From: Bacillota bacterium
Lineage (GTDB): Bacteria; Bacillota; Clostridia; Acetivibrionales; DTU013
Assembly (NCBI GenBank): GCA_023411645.1
Contig: JAEYON010000036.1
Coordinates: 1 to 30,851, forward strand
DNA length: 30,851 nucleotides
Direction: 5' to 3'
Made by a program: the position numbers and the translations under genes. Every line of letters begins with the position of its first letter. The first letter of the stretch is position 1. Below, piece after piece: positions 17,541-25,190 of this stretch. Under the pieces are notes generated by a model that did not search any database, was not told where the DNA came from, and worked only from the letters and a program-made list of their open reading frames with translations.

Positions 17541-17592
17541 CTATTCAGGTACCAGCAGCCCTGCTGGTTACCATACAAGGGCACCTGAGTAG
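17541..17592 (+). repeat. Structured element carrying copy 2 of the 18-base motif, 3' of the PIG-L gene
   Basis: ATTCAGGTACCAGCAGCC (17543-17560) matches the element behind lacI at 17 of 18 bases. CCAGCAG (17552-17558) pairs with CTGCTGG (17561-17567), and an outer stem joins CTATTCAGGT (17541-17550) to ACCTGAGTAG (17583-17592) with one wobble. There is no T-run, so it is not a standard terminator. It could be a regulatory RNA structure or a small dispersed repeat. Confidence 0.55.
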
Positions 17593-17626
17593 CCAACACA
17601 GTGCTGAAGATGTTTACCCCCTGGAA

Positions 17627-17655
17627 TTGACCGAAACGGTTACGAATGATAATAT
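17627..17655 (+). promoter_or_regulatory. Promoter of the WD40-OmpA gene with LacI-type operator in its spacer
   Basis: TTGACC (17627-17632) and TAATAT (17650-17655) are 17 bases apart. The operator CGAAACGGTTACG (17632-17644) fills most of the spacer, a position that would block polymerase. Its AACGGTT core is the same as at the transporter promoter. Confidence 0.55.
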
Positions 17656-17688
17656 TATGAGATATTAGAAGTTTCTTGTGAGGATTAT

Positions 17689-19203
17689 ATGAAATATCAC
17701 CACAGAAAAATTTTTAAGTACTGCCTTATTTTGTTATCATTGGTCATCATATTGATTTTTAGCTCCGCATGCGCCGATAATGAGGACAACATATCGGACG
17801 AACCGTCTGACGATATTATGGAACAGACTGTGGAAGAGGAAAGCCCAGAGTTGTTATGGACCGTTAAACATGAGAACGGGCTTGTCAGCCTAGCCGTATC
17901 GCCGGATGGAAATGTTGCTGTTGGCGAAAATTGCGCTGTCTATAGCCATAGGATCTCCGATGGCACACTCGATGAAGTGTATGTTTATGAAGAGACAGCG
18001 GAGGATCTTGCTTTTTCACGTGACGGGACGATTCTTGGCGCAGGTTTCGACGTGAATGGTGTTCGGATGACAGATGCTGCGAATGGAATCACGCTTCTAC
18101 AGTTGCACAATGGCTTTAGCAGCAGTCAGGTAGCCTTTTCACCCGATGGTGAAACCGCGGCTACAGGAAACAGTGACGGTACAGTTCGGCTTTGGAATAT
18201 CAAAACCGGCGAGCAGCTTACCGCTCTGGAAATGCCAGGAACAGATTGGATCACTTCGCTGGCGTACGATCCGTCCGGCAGATTGCTTGCTGCTTCTCAA
18301 TGGACAGACAAAGGTAATGTTTACATTTGGGATATCGAAGAAAAAACAATAGTTCACACGATCATACTCAATAATTTCCTGGGAAATATTAAAGATCCTT
18401 TTCAATTCTCACCTGATGGAAAAATAATTGCGTGCGCGATAAAGGAAGAGTACAAGCATCTGGTGCGTCTGTGGACAGCGGACGGAGCAATGCAACTGGC
18501 AGATATGCCTATTCCTGACGATTACAGGGATATGGACTTTTCCTCAGACGGGAGCCTGCTTGCTGTTGCATCTATGAAGGCAGTAACCATTTGGGATGTT
18601 TCGACATGTACATTATTATATACATTGGATCAGGAATTTAGTGATGACGATACAGACATCGTCGCAGAGCTTGCTTTTACTCCTGACGGAAGACACCTGG
18701 CCATTGCACGCAGGAACGGTACATTGGACTTGTGGAGGCTTCCGGGGGCGGAACAGTTCCAGGCGGCATCAGATATACACATTCCAAATTCATTGCCAAG
18801 TGATGCGATGTTTGGTATAGGAAGCTCAGAGCTTAAGGCTGAAGCTGTGCTGAGACTTGAGGCATTTGCAAGGAAGTTGAGATATATTTACAGCGAATGT
18901 TCAATCAAATTTGTCGGTCATACCGACAGCAGCGGACCGGCAGAAGAGAACCTGAAGCTGTCAAAGGAAAGAGCTGAGGCAATAAGAAACTGGTTTGAAG
19001 ATTGGGCAAATACAAACGGAGCTGTTGGCTGGACTTTTTCTTCAGATGGCCGCGGCGAAAGCGAATTGATTATACCCGACACGGATGCCAAGGGAGCTTA
19101 CCTAAAGGATGCCGCAGCAGTAAACCGCCGGATTGGCATTGAGATCGAGAACGCAATACCGAATACGGCGATTCTGCCGAGTAATCAACAATCAGGTGAC
19201 TAA
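17689..19203 (+). CDS. WD40-repeat lipoprotein with C-terminal OmpA-like peptidoglycan-binding domain
   Basis: A 504-residue exported lipoprotein. The signal segment (about 9-30) ends in the lipobox SSAC, followed by an acidic linker. Residues of about 55-350 form WD40-type beta-propeller repeats, seen in repeated SPDG or similar turns and units such as DGTVRLWNIKTGEQL. The C-terminal part (about 360-495) is an OmpA/MotB-type domain with GHTDSSG, LSKERAEAI and GRGESEL motifs. Asp413 and Arg428, 15 residues apart, match the spacing of the pair that binds diaminopimelate in E. coli OmpA. It may link a protein-interaction platform to the wall. A GTGAGGA site precedes the ATG, and the promoter carries a LacI-type operator. 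Its role in sugar use is unknown. Confidence 0.88.
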   Translation: MKYHHRKIFKYCLILLSLVIILIFSSACADNEDNISDEPSDDIMEQTVEEESPELLWTVKHENGLVSLAVSPDGNVAVGENCAVYSHRISDGTLDEVYVYEETAEDLAFSRDGTILGAGFDVNGVRMTDAANGITLLQLHNGFSSSQVAFSPDGETAATGNSDGTVRLWNIKTGEQLTALEMPGTDWITSLAYDPSGRLLAASQWTDKGNVYIWDIEEKTIVHTIILNNFLGNIKDPFQFSPDGKIIACAIKEEYKHLVRLWTADGAMQLADMPIPDDYRDMDFSSDGSLLAVASMKAVTIWDVSTCTLLYTLDQEFSDDDTDIVAELAFTPDGRHLAIARRNGTLDLWRLPGAEQFQAASDIHIPNSLPSDAMFGIGSSELKAEAVLRLEAFARKLRYIYSECSIKFVGHTDSSGPAEENLKLSKERAEAIRNWFEDWANTNGAVGWTFSSDGRGESELIIPDTDAKGAYLKDAAAVNRRIGIEIENAIPNTAILPSNQQSGD

Positions 19204-19305
19204 GCCATATGAAATTATGCGGGCAGGGCACTTAATGCCTGACATTCTTCTTTGAGGCTTAAGCAGCTTAAAAGAATCGAAAAAATTGTTTCTATGCAGC
19301 ACAGA

Positions 19306-20436
19306 CTAAATATAGATCCTGTATTTCCCTGCCAGCATCAGCAGACAGAAGAAGTACAGGCAATTATCATAATATCTTCGGTTGCCCTTACGAAGAGGCG
19401 TATTCCAGAAATTCCGCACCCAGTCAAGACGATACCTGCCGCGCGCTGCCAGTGAGCCTGCGGCATTTGTCGCTATAATGGCAACGGGGTGAAGCGCCGG
19501 TTGATCAAGCGGCGTGCCGTCAAGCATATAGGAATAATATTCTCCCAGTTGCGTATTTTCACTGAAGAAAGCCTGCAGTCTGTCGATGATATCTCCAAGA
19601 GCTTCATCCTTTCCAAACCAGGCAGCATCCAGACCAATATTCATTGCGACACGGTATGCATCCGAGTAAAATTGACCATCATTGAACAAATGCTTTGGCG
19701 TACCGTTATACTCGGCATACTCAGGTGCCATTCCGGTCTTGTTGTGACATGCTATACACAGGTATTTGCGGCTTTCTATCGCGGCCTTCCTCCAAAAGGG
19801 TCTGTCTGCCTCATCAGCAAGGAGTGCAAATAAATCGTAAAAATGCGGAAGGTGGTAGGAAGGGTCGGAAAAAGGTGTCTCCGGCACAAATTTGATATAG
19901 TGGTTTGTATGGTCCCACATTGGGTCTCCGCCCTTAACAAGTTCAGACTGATGAATGCAGTGACGTAAAATATCTCTCGCCTGCACACTGTAGTCAAAAG
20001 GAGACTGACCGTCGCCCCATCTTTTTGAGGCAAAGAAAAGAGCCATCGCAAAATACTCTTCCCCGTCCGGGGCAGGTCCTTCCGAATTCTTAATACCCTC
20101 AGGGGACACGGACCAGGCAAAATAACCTTGATATTTCCCCTTGCTCTGGTACATATATGTTTTGGAAAAGAACCATAGACGGTCAAAAATATCTTTTCTG
20201 TCCATCTGGACGGCCATCATCATTCCATAGCTCATTCCTTCTGTTCGGGCATCATTGTTACCGGTATCCAGCATATAGCCCATAGATTCGCCCTTTTCGA
20301 AATAAATCCGTTCTTCAGGATCGAAGAACATGGTGTCAAAGGTCTCACAGATCTTTTTCTCGATTTGATCACCTGAGAGTCCGATTTCAGCAAACAGATC
20401 AGGATACTTGCTTGTATAAAATGCGCCCTCATTCAT
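19306..20436 (-). CDS. GH8 reducing-end xylose-releasing exo-oligoxylanase (Rex)
   Basis: A 376-residue intracellular enzyme that removes xylose from the reducing end of xylo-oligosaccharides by inversion. It lines up closely, from memory, with the Bacillus halodurans enzyme of EC 3.2.1.156. The acid Glu66 lies in TEGMSYG, the base Asp259 in FYSDAYR, with Asp124 in PAPDGEEYF and His316 in ALHPV; each is offset by 3-4 residues from the known enzyme (Glu70, Asp263, Asp128, His319). There is no signal peptide. The frame opens at 20460, but AAAGGAG (20446-20452) is properly spaced for the ATG at 20436 and the resulting N-terminus matches the family. It is divergent from the GH39 beta-xylosidase and convergent with the WD40-OmpA gene. 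Confidence 0.95.
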   Translation of the reverse strand: MNEGAFYTSKYPDLFAEIGLSGDQIEKKICETFDTMFFDPEERIYFEKGESMGYMLDTGNNDARTEGMSYGMMMAVQMDRKDIFDRLWFFSKTYMYQSKGKYQGYFAWSVSPEGIKNSEGPAPDGEEYFAMALFFASKRWGDGQSPFDYSVQARDILRHCIHQSELVKGGDPMWDHTNHYIKFVPETPFSDPSYHLPHFYDLFALLADEADRPFWRKAAIESRKYLCIACHNKTGMAPEYAEYNGTPKHLFNDGQFYSDAYRVAMNIGLDAAWFGKDEALGDIIDRLQAFFSENTQLGEYYSYMLDGTPLDQPALHPVAIIATNAAGSLAARGRYRLDWVRNFWNTPLRKGNRRYYDNCLYFFCLLMLAGKYRIYI

Positions 20437-20474
20437 ATTTTTATTCTCCTTTATCACCATATATATGCCCCATC

Positions 20475-20508
20475 AATATACCTTTCTGATACATTTATGT
20501 CAATGTAT
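20475..20508 (-). promoter_or_regulatory. Sigma-A promoter of the GH8 gene with an inverted repeat over the -35
   Basis: On the minus strand TTGACA (20498-20503) and TATATT (20475-20480) are exactly 17 bases apart, a strong promoter. ATACATT (20489-20495) and AATGTAT (20502-20508) form an inverted repeat with a 6-base spacer that overlaps the -35 box. This differs from the AACGRTT operator, so another regulator may act here. Confidence 0.7.
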
Positions 20509-20523
20509 TTATTCTATTTTTTC

Positions 20524-20550
20524 TTGTATAAATTAACGTAATAGTATAAA
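20524..20550 (+). promoter_or_regulatory. Possible promoter of the GH39-NIF3 operon
   Basis: TTGTAT (20524-20529) and TATAAA (20545-20550) face the GH39 gene with a short 15-base spacer. It is a suboptimal promoter that might need activation. It is divergent from the GH8 promoter, and the inverted repeat lies about 15 bases upstream of this -35. Confidence 0.4.
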
Positions 20551-20603
20551 GTTGAAATGAGAAATGTTAAAAAGTTCAAATGAAAACGACAGGGGGTTTA
20601 GCT

Positions 20604-22112
20604 ATGCAAAAAAAGATCAATGTACCGGCTCTCGGCAAGCCCTTCAAAAACAATGCGACCTATTGCGTCGGCACCGGCCGGATGGGACTGGCTCTGCAAA
20701 AGGAATATACAGATCATCTGCAAATGGTTCAGCAGGCCATACATTTCCGTTATATCCGCGGTCATGGGCTGTTTTGCGATGATGTCGGCATTTATCGTGA
20801 GTGTACGATGGATGGTAAGACAAACACGTTTTATAATTTCACCTATCTGGATCGCATCGTGGACGCTTATCTCGAGAATGGAATACGCCCGTTTCTGGAG
20901 CTGGGTTTTATGCCGGAAAAACTGAAGTCAGGGGAACAAACTATATTTTACTGGAAAGGCAATGTGACGCCGCCATCTTCATATGAGAAATGGGCTGAGC
21001 TGATCACTAACACACTAAATCACCTGATCGACAGATATGGCAGGGAAGAAGTAATTACCTGGCCTGTTGAGGTGTGGAACGAACCTAACATTCCATTCTG
21101 GGCAGGTACCATGGAGGAATACTTCAAGCTATATGATTATTCAGCCAGGGCTGTAAAGCTTGCAGATCCGCGTATCCAGGTGGGCGGTCCGGCAATCTGC
21201 GGCGTTGAAACAGAGAAATGGCTTAGGGGCTTTTTTGAGTATTGCATAAATAACAACCCGCCACTGGACTTTATCACCCGTCATTGCTACACTGCCAATT
21301 CGCCGACGGTACGTGGGCATTATGTATACCATACTATGATTACGCCGACTAGGATGATAGAGGAATTGAAAGAAACCCGCAGTATTATGGATGATTACCC
21401 TCTTATTGCAAATATGCCGCTGCATATAACTGAGTTTAATAGCTCATACAATCCATGCTGCCCTGTGCATGATACAACTTTCAATGCGGCGTATATTGCG
21501 CGGATCCTGAGTGAGGCCGGAGAATACGCGGATTCCTATTCCTATTGGACCTTCAGTGATGTTTTCGAAGAAAGCGACGTTCCGAAGTCGGTATTCCACG
21601 GCGGGTTCGGACTGGTAGCGCTGAACTGCGTCAAAAAGCCAACGTTCTACACATTTGAGTTCTTCTCGAGGGCTGGAAAGGAACTGCTCTATCGCGATGA
21701 TCACCTTATTGTTACGAAAGATGAGGACAAATACGTGATCATTGGCTGGAACTGGCATGATATGCGGGACCATGAACCATCCCCCGATGAGAGTTATTCC
21801 CTTTCACTCCCCTCAATTGGGAAGCAGGCGCTTCTTGTGAAAAAGGTTGTGGGAGGTTCCCATGCGAATCCTATGCAAACCTGGAGTAATATGGGTAAAC
21901 CGCGCACTCTTAACAAGGATCAGGTAAAGCTGCTGCAGGCCTCCGCTGAGCCGCTTCAGACCGATGCAAGGCTGAACGGGGAAAATGGAGCCTATGAAGT
22001 AGAGCTGACGATTCCATGTAATCATCTTTGTATGATTGAGATCACACCGGTTAATGATGAGACCGGAACATACCTGGGCTTCGACCCTGAGGAATTCTAC
22101 GGTATGGAATAA
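20604..22112 (+). CDS. xynB: GH39 beta-xylosidase
   Basis: A 502-residue retaining beta-1,4-xylosidase acting in the cytoplasm on the non-reducing end of xylo-oligosaccharides. It resembles Thermoanaerobacterium saccharolyticum XynB through most of its length (recalled comparison). With the ATG at 20604 the acid/base is Glu160 in WNEPN and the nucleophile is Glu277 in ITEFNSSY, the same numbers as in that enzyme, which supports the start. AGGGGG lies 8 bases upstream; an in-frame ATG at 20580 lacks a good site. The FEFFSRAGKELLYRD block leads into the C-terminal beta domain. It acts with the divergent GH8 enzyme from opposite chain ends, and a NIF3-like gene follows after 27 bases. Confidence 0.95.
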   Translation: MQKKINVPALGKPFKNNATYCVGTGRMGLALQKEYTDHLQMVQQAIHFRYIRGHGLFCDDVGIYRECTMDGKTNTFYNFTYLDRIVDAYLENGIRPFLELGFMPEKLKSGEQTIFYWKGNVTPPSSYEKWAELITNTLNHLIDRYGREEVITWPVEVWNEPNIPFWAGTMEEYFKLYDYSARAVKLADPRIQVGGPAICGVETEKWLRGFFEYCINNNPPLDFITRHCYTANSPTVRGHYVYHTMITPTRMIEELKETRSIMDDYPLIANMPLHITEFNSSYNPCCPVHDTTFNAAYIARILSEAGEYADSYSYWTFSDVFEESDVPKSVFHGGFGLVALNCVKKPTFYTFEFFSRAGKELLYRDDHLIVTKDEDKYVIIGWNWHDMRDHEPSPDESYSLSLPSIGKQALLVKKVVGGSHANPMQTWSNMGKPRTLNKDQVKLLQASAEPLQTDARLNGENGAYEVELTIPCNHLCMIEITPVNDETGTYLGFDPEEFYGME

Positions 22113-22139
22113 ATGGGCCTATGACAAGGAGATCTTAGG

Positions 22140-22934
22140 ATGAGTACCACAATTCAAAATATTCTTGAGGCGATTACGAATCCGGTATTATTGCCTGAAA
22201 ACACAGTTGACAGGCTTGAGTCCGGAGAACCGGATTTCGTGGTAAAAGGCGTTGCCACGACGTTTATAGCAGATCAGGAGGCTATTGAACAGGCGATAGG
22301 CATGGGGGTCAACTTCATCATATCTCATGAGGGCATTTTCTTCAGCCATAGGGATAGCCGGCAAATGCTGCGGGAGGATCCGGTGTACCTGGAAAAACGC
22401 AGGCTGATCGAAGACAATAGCATTGCGATATATAGGTACCACGACGGTATCCATAAAGACATGCCGGATGGCATCATGACCGGATTACTGCAATCTCTGA
22501 AGTGGCAGATGTATGAGGTGGAGAGCTCTCCGACGGCATCGATTCTTGAGATTCCTGCAATGGAGCTGCGTGATGTCATAGCACATATAAAAAATGAGCT
22601 TGGAATCGGGTATGTCCGTGTGATGGGCGATCTATCAATGCCATGCAGACGGATCGGCGTACTGGTTGGATACAGAGGGTCCGGGGAGCTAGTCATACCG
22701 CTTTTTGAAAATGAACATCCGGATCTTGTCATTTACGGCGAGGGCCCTGAGTGGGAAGCTCCGGAATACATAAGGGATGCGGTGCAGCAGGGCAGGCAGA
22801 AGGCGCTGATCGTACTTGGACATGCTGAAAGTGAAATGCCCGGGATGAAATATCTCGCCCGTCAGCTTAAAGGGATGTTTCCTGAGCTGCCGGTTCACTT
22901 TATTCCGCAGAAATCAATTTTTCAATTATACTGA
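22140..22934 (+). CDS. NIF3-like dinuclear metal centre protein
   Basis: A 264-residue member of the NIF3/YbgI family (PF01784), toroidal proteins with a two-metal site and no settled activity. Family landmarks are GVATTFIADQEAIEQA near residues 37-52, the metal segment IISHEG (about 60-65) and the C-terminal GHAESE block. In many members the first metal motif contains a His-His pair; here the second position is Glu, so the site may differ. AAGGAG precedes the ATG. The gene follows GH39 closely and is probably co-transcribed, an unusual partner for a xylosidase that hints at a role in sugar metabolism. No reaction can be stated. Confidence 0.85.
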   Translation: MSTTIQNILEAITNPVLLPENTVDRLESGEPDFVVKGVATTFIADQEAIEQAIGMGVNFIISHEGIFFSHRDSRQMLREDPVYLEKRRLIEDNSIAIYRYHDGIHKDMPDGIMTGLLQSLKWQMYEVESSPTASILEIPAMELRDVIAHIKNELGIGYVRVMGDLSMPCRRIGVLVGYRGSGELVIPLFENEHPDLVIYGEGPEWEAPEYIRDAVQQGRQKALIVLGHAESEMPGMKYLARQLKGMFPELPVHFIPQKSIFQLY

Positions 22935-23065
22935 TAAAAACCAGGGTATCTCATTGAGTTTCCTGGATGAGGACATTGACAAGATTTCCAGCATATAGCA
23001 TATGGATGCAATATCACAAGCACATGTGCAAATATCGGAAACTTTTTACTGACTGCTTCGTCTGA

Positions 23066-23095
23066 TATAATATCCCCGTTTGCGGGGATATTATA
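23066..23095. repeat. Perfect 13-base hairpin
   Basis: The arms at 23066-23078 and 23083-23095 pair perfectly (core ATATCCCCG with CGGGGATAT) around the 4-base loop TTTG. There is no downstream T-run on either strand. It may be an atypical terminator for the GH39-NIF3 operon or part of a structured leader. Confidence 0.7.
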
Positions 23096-23210
23096 AGCTT
23101 CCGGCGAAATCAGCCGCCAAGTATGGATGGGCGAGCAGATGACATAGTCGTTGATCTGCCCGCGCGAAATTTTCGGCTATAGAGCCATAGCTTCGAAACG
23201 CGTATTGGCA

Positions 23211-23247
23211 ATTGTATCATATATATCCGTGAAAAACATGATACAAT
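23211..23247 (+). promoter_or_regulatory. Inverted repeat and extended -10 promoter of the FHA-SEDS/PBP operon
   Basis: ATTGTATCAT (23211-23220) is repeated in inverse at 23238-23247 with 17 bases between. The right arm contains TGATACAAT, an extended -10 element (TACAAT at 23242-23247), about 30 bases before the start codon. A protein binding both arms would cover the promoter. Confidence 0.5.
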
Positions 23248-23276
23248 AATAGCAGTTTAGTATAAAGGGCGAATCT

Positions 23277-25190
23277 ATGAACGAGTTTGTAAGCAATGCG
23301 AAAGATTTCTGGAACCGGGTTTGGACGGGGTTAAACGATATAGCGGGTAGTGCCGGGTTTGCGCAGCCGGATTTTGAAAGAGTTTCTGCTTACTATACCC
23401 TTGTGGTGCGGTGGGTCTTCCCCATATTGGCAATTGCCATATTGCTTCGGTGCATTTTGCCCCTTATAAAAATGGGCAAGACAAGAGAAGTATGGGCATA
23501 TCTTGATCTTAAGAATGGAACAAGAATGCCTGTCAGGCATTGGGAAAACTCAATCGGAAGAAGTAAGCTTTCTGATATTGTGGTCGACTTCGCATTTGCT
23601 TCCAGAAGCCATGCCGTTCTATCCTTATGTAATGGGATATGGAGGATATACGATCTGGATTCAAAGGCCGGTGTGAAGGTCAATGGTGCGTTGATCGAGC
23701 ACCTGAGTGATTTGAAATTCGGAGATGTGATTTCTCTGGGAGGCCTTGAGATGACGCTGAATCCACCGGATATAGAACCGGAAGGGGTACAGCCGCATGC
23801 CCAGATGCAGCCTATGGTGCCACAGACACAAGTAAAAATGCAGCCGCCGTTTGAACAACCGTTGCCGGTGCAACCGTACACAGGCAGTAAAATCAGAACC
23901 GGAACTACATTTTTTCTGATTCTCTTATTTCAAATTCTTGGCGGGATCCAGCTCTGGCTTTCCGCAGCTGATCACCGGGAAGCAGAGATGCCTCTGACCT
24001 TTCTATTTTTTATTCTTGCACAGTATATCTACTTTATTATTATGCGGCGATTCAGCAGGAAAACCTTTGAGCTTGAACTGCTTTGCTTTTTTCTCTGCGG
24101 ACTCGATCTGCTGGTTGTTGCCGCAGCAGCACCGGATTCTCTCTATAAACAGCTTATGGCGATACTTGCAGGAATTATTGCATATACGGTGTTGGGAATG
24201 CTAATAAAGGATCTTGGCCGTGCGAGAAAGGTTAAATACATTCTGGCGGCAGGTGCGATCCTGCTTTTAGTGTTAAATCTGGTAATTGGTGAAACCCGTT
24301 ACGGCGCTAAAAACTGGATCAATCTTGGATTTATCACCATACAACCACTGGAATTTGTCAAGGTCGCTTTCGTTATAGCAGGTACGGCCACATTGGACAG
24401 ACTGCTCACAAAGCGCAACATGACGGCCTTTATTGGATTTTCTGGGGCGTGCATCTGTGCGTTGGTACTGATGAGGGATCTTGGCACTGCGGTTGTTTTC
24501 TTTGGTACATTTATTGTCATTGCATTCATGCGTTCGGGGGATGTGCGAACCATTGCCTTGATCACATCAGGTGCTGTGCTGGGAGCCATAGCCGCAGTTT
24601 TCTTTCTGCCATACATTGCCACACGTTTTGCCACCTGGGGACGTGCGTGGGAGGTGGTCAACGATGCAGGTTACCAACAGACACGAGCGATGATTTATAC
24701 TGCCAGCGGCGGCCTTGCCGGTGTTGGCGGAGGATATGGATACCTATCGGGAGTGGCGGCTGCCGATACGGACCTTGTATTTGGGATGCTGTTTGAAGAA
24801 TGGGGCATGCTGGTCGCCCTTGCAGTAATAATAATCATTCTTTTCTTTGCTTTTTATGCCGTTTTTCTCACAAAAAGCTGCCGCTCCTCATTCTATGCGA
24901 TCGCAGCTTGTGGAGCGGCTTCAATATTTCTGATACAGACAGGACTAAACGTTTTCGGCTCGATGGATATACTTCCCCTGACAGGAGTGACGATACCCTT
25001 TGTTTCCAATGGGGGCTCCTCCATGGTCGCATCGTGGGGGCTTATGGCGTTTATTAAGGCTGCGGATGACCGGGTCTGGAGTTCTAAAACTGTCAAGCAA
25101 GATACTGTACAATCGAGATATAAAATTAAGACCGGCAAAACAAAAAGTGGACAAACAACGGGGCCGGCTAGAAGGGGGGGCATGAAATGA
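23277..25190 (+). CDS. FHA-domain SEDS protein (FtsW/RodA/SpoVE family)
   Basis: A 637-residue membrane protein that probably polymerises glycan strands from lipid II. One membrane segment lies at about 45-63, followed by a cytoplasmic FHA phosphopeptide-binding domain (about 78-160; NSIGRS, SRSHAVL and KVNG motifs), a Pro/Gln-rich linker (about 165-205) and a SEDS domain with about ten membrane segments (210-610). SEDS landmarks include TIQPLEFVKVAF, MRDLGTAVVFF, an ADTDLVF block with the position of the catalytic Asp, and IPFVSNGGSS near the end. The tail is basic. The transpeptidase gene overlaps its stop by 4 bases, the usual SEDS-PBP pairing. The FHA domain implies input from a Ser/Thr kinase encoded elsewhere. 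Confidence 0.93.
   Translation: MNEFVSNAKDFWNRVWTGLNDIAGSAGFAQPDFERVSAYYTLVVRWVFPILAIAILLRCILPLIKMGKTREVWAYLDLKNGTRMPVRHWENSIGRSKLSDIVVDFAFASRSHAVLSLCNGIWRIYDLDSKAGVKVNGALIEHLSDLKFGDVISLGGLEMTLNPPDIEPEGVQPHAQMQPMVPQTQVKMQPPFEQPLPVQPYTGSKIRTGTTFFLILLFQILGGIQLWLSAADHREAEMPLTFLFFILAQYIYFIIMRRFSRKTFELELLCFFLCGLDLLVVAAAAPDSLYKQLMAILAGIIAYTVLGMLIKDLGRARKVKYILAAGAILLLVLNLVIGETRYGAKNWINLGFITIQPLEFVKVAFVIAGTATLDRLLTKRNMTAFIGFSGACICALVLMRDLGTAVVFFGTFIVIAFMRSGDVRTIALITSGAVLGAIAAVFFLPYIATRFATWGRAWEVVNDAGYQQTRAMIYTASGGLAGVGGGYGYLSGVAAADTDLVFGMLFEEWGMLVALAVIIIILFFAFYAVFLTKSCRSSFYAIAACGAASIFLIQTGLNVFGSMDILPLTGVTIPFVSNGGSSMVASWGLMAFIKAADDRVWSSKTVKQDTVQSRYKIKTGKTKSGQTTGPARRGGMK

Larger units (their letters stand above)
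22935..23276. other. 342-base gap with several inverted repeats, no gene found
   Basis: No convincing coding frame is present. From left to right it holds a weak CCAGG/CCTGG stem soon after the NIF3 stop, a perfect 13-base hairpin at 23066-23095, a GCAGAT/ATCTGC stem near 23133-23157, further GC-rich complementary bits up to about 23200, and a 10-base inverted repeat at the FHA-SEDS promoter (23211-23247). The density of pairing is compatible with a transcribed structured RNA, but I recognise no known riboswitch family. Confidence 0.5.

Noticed and set aside
17541..17592. Rho-independent terminator for the PIG-L gene
   Set aside because: The stem is good but no T-run follows it; kept instead as a structured element with a repeated motif.
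20580..20603. Upstream in-frame ATG for GH39
   Set aside because: No ribosome binding site, and catalytic residue numbers match the known enzyme only from 20604.
23393..23881. 162-codon Cys/Gly-rich frame on the minus strand
   Set aside because: It is a shadow of the FHA domain and Pro/Gln linker of the SEDS gene.
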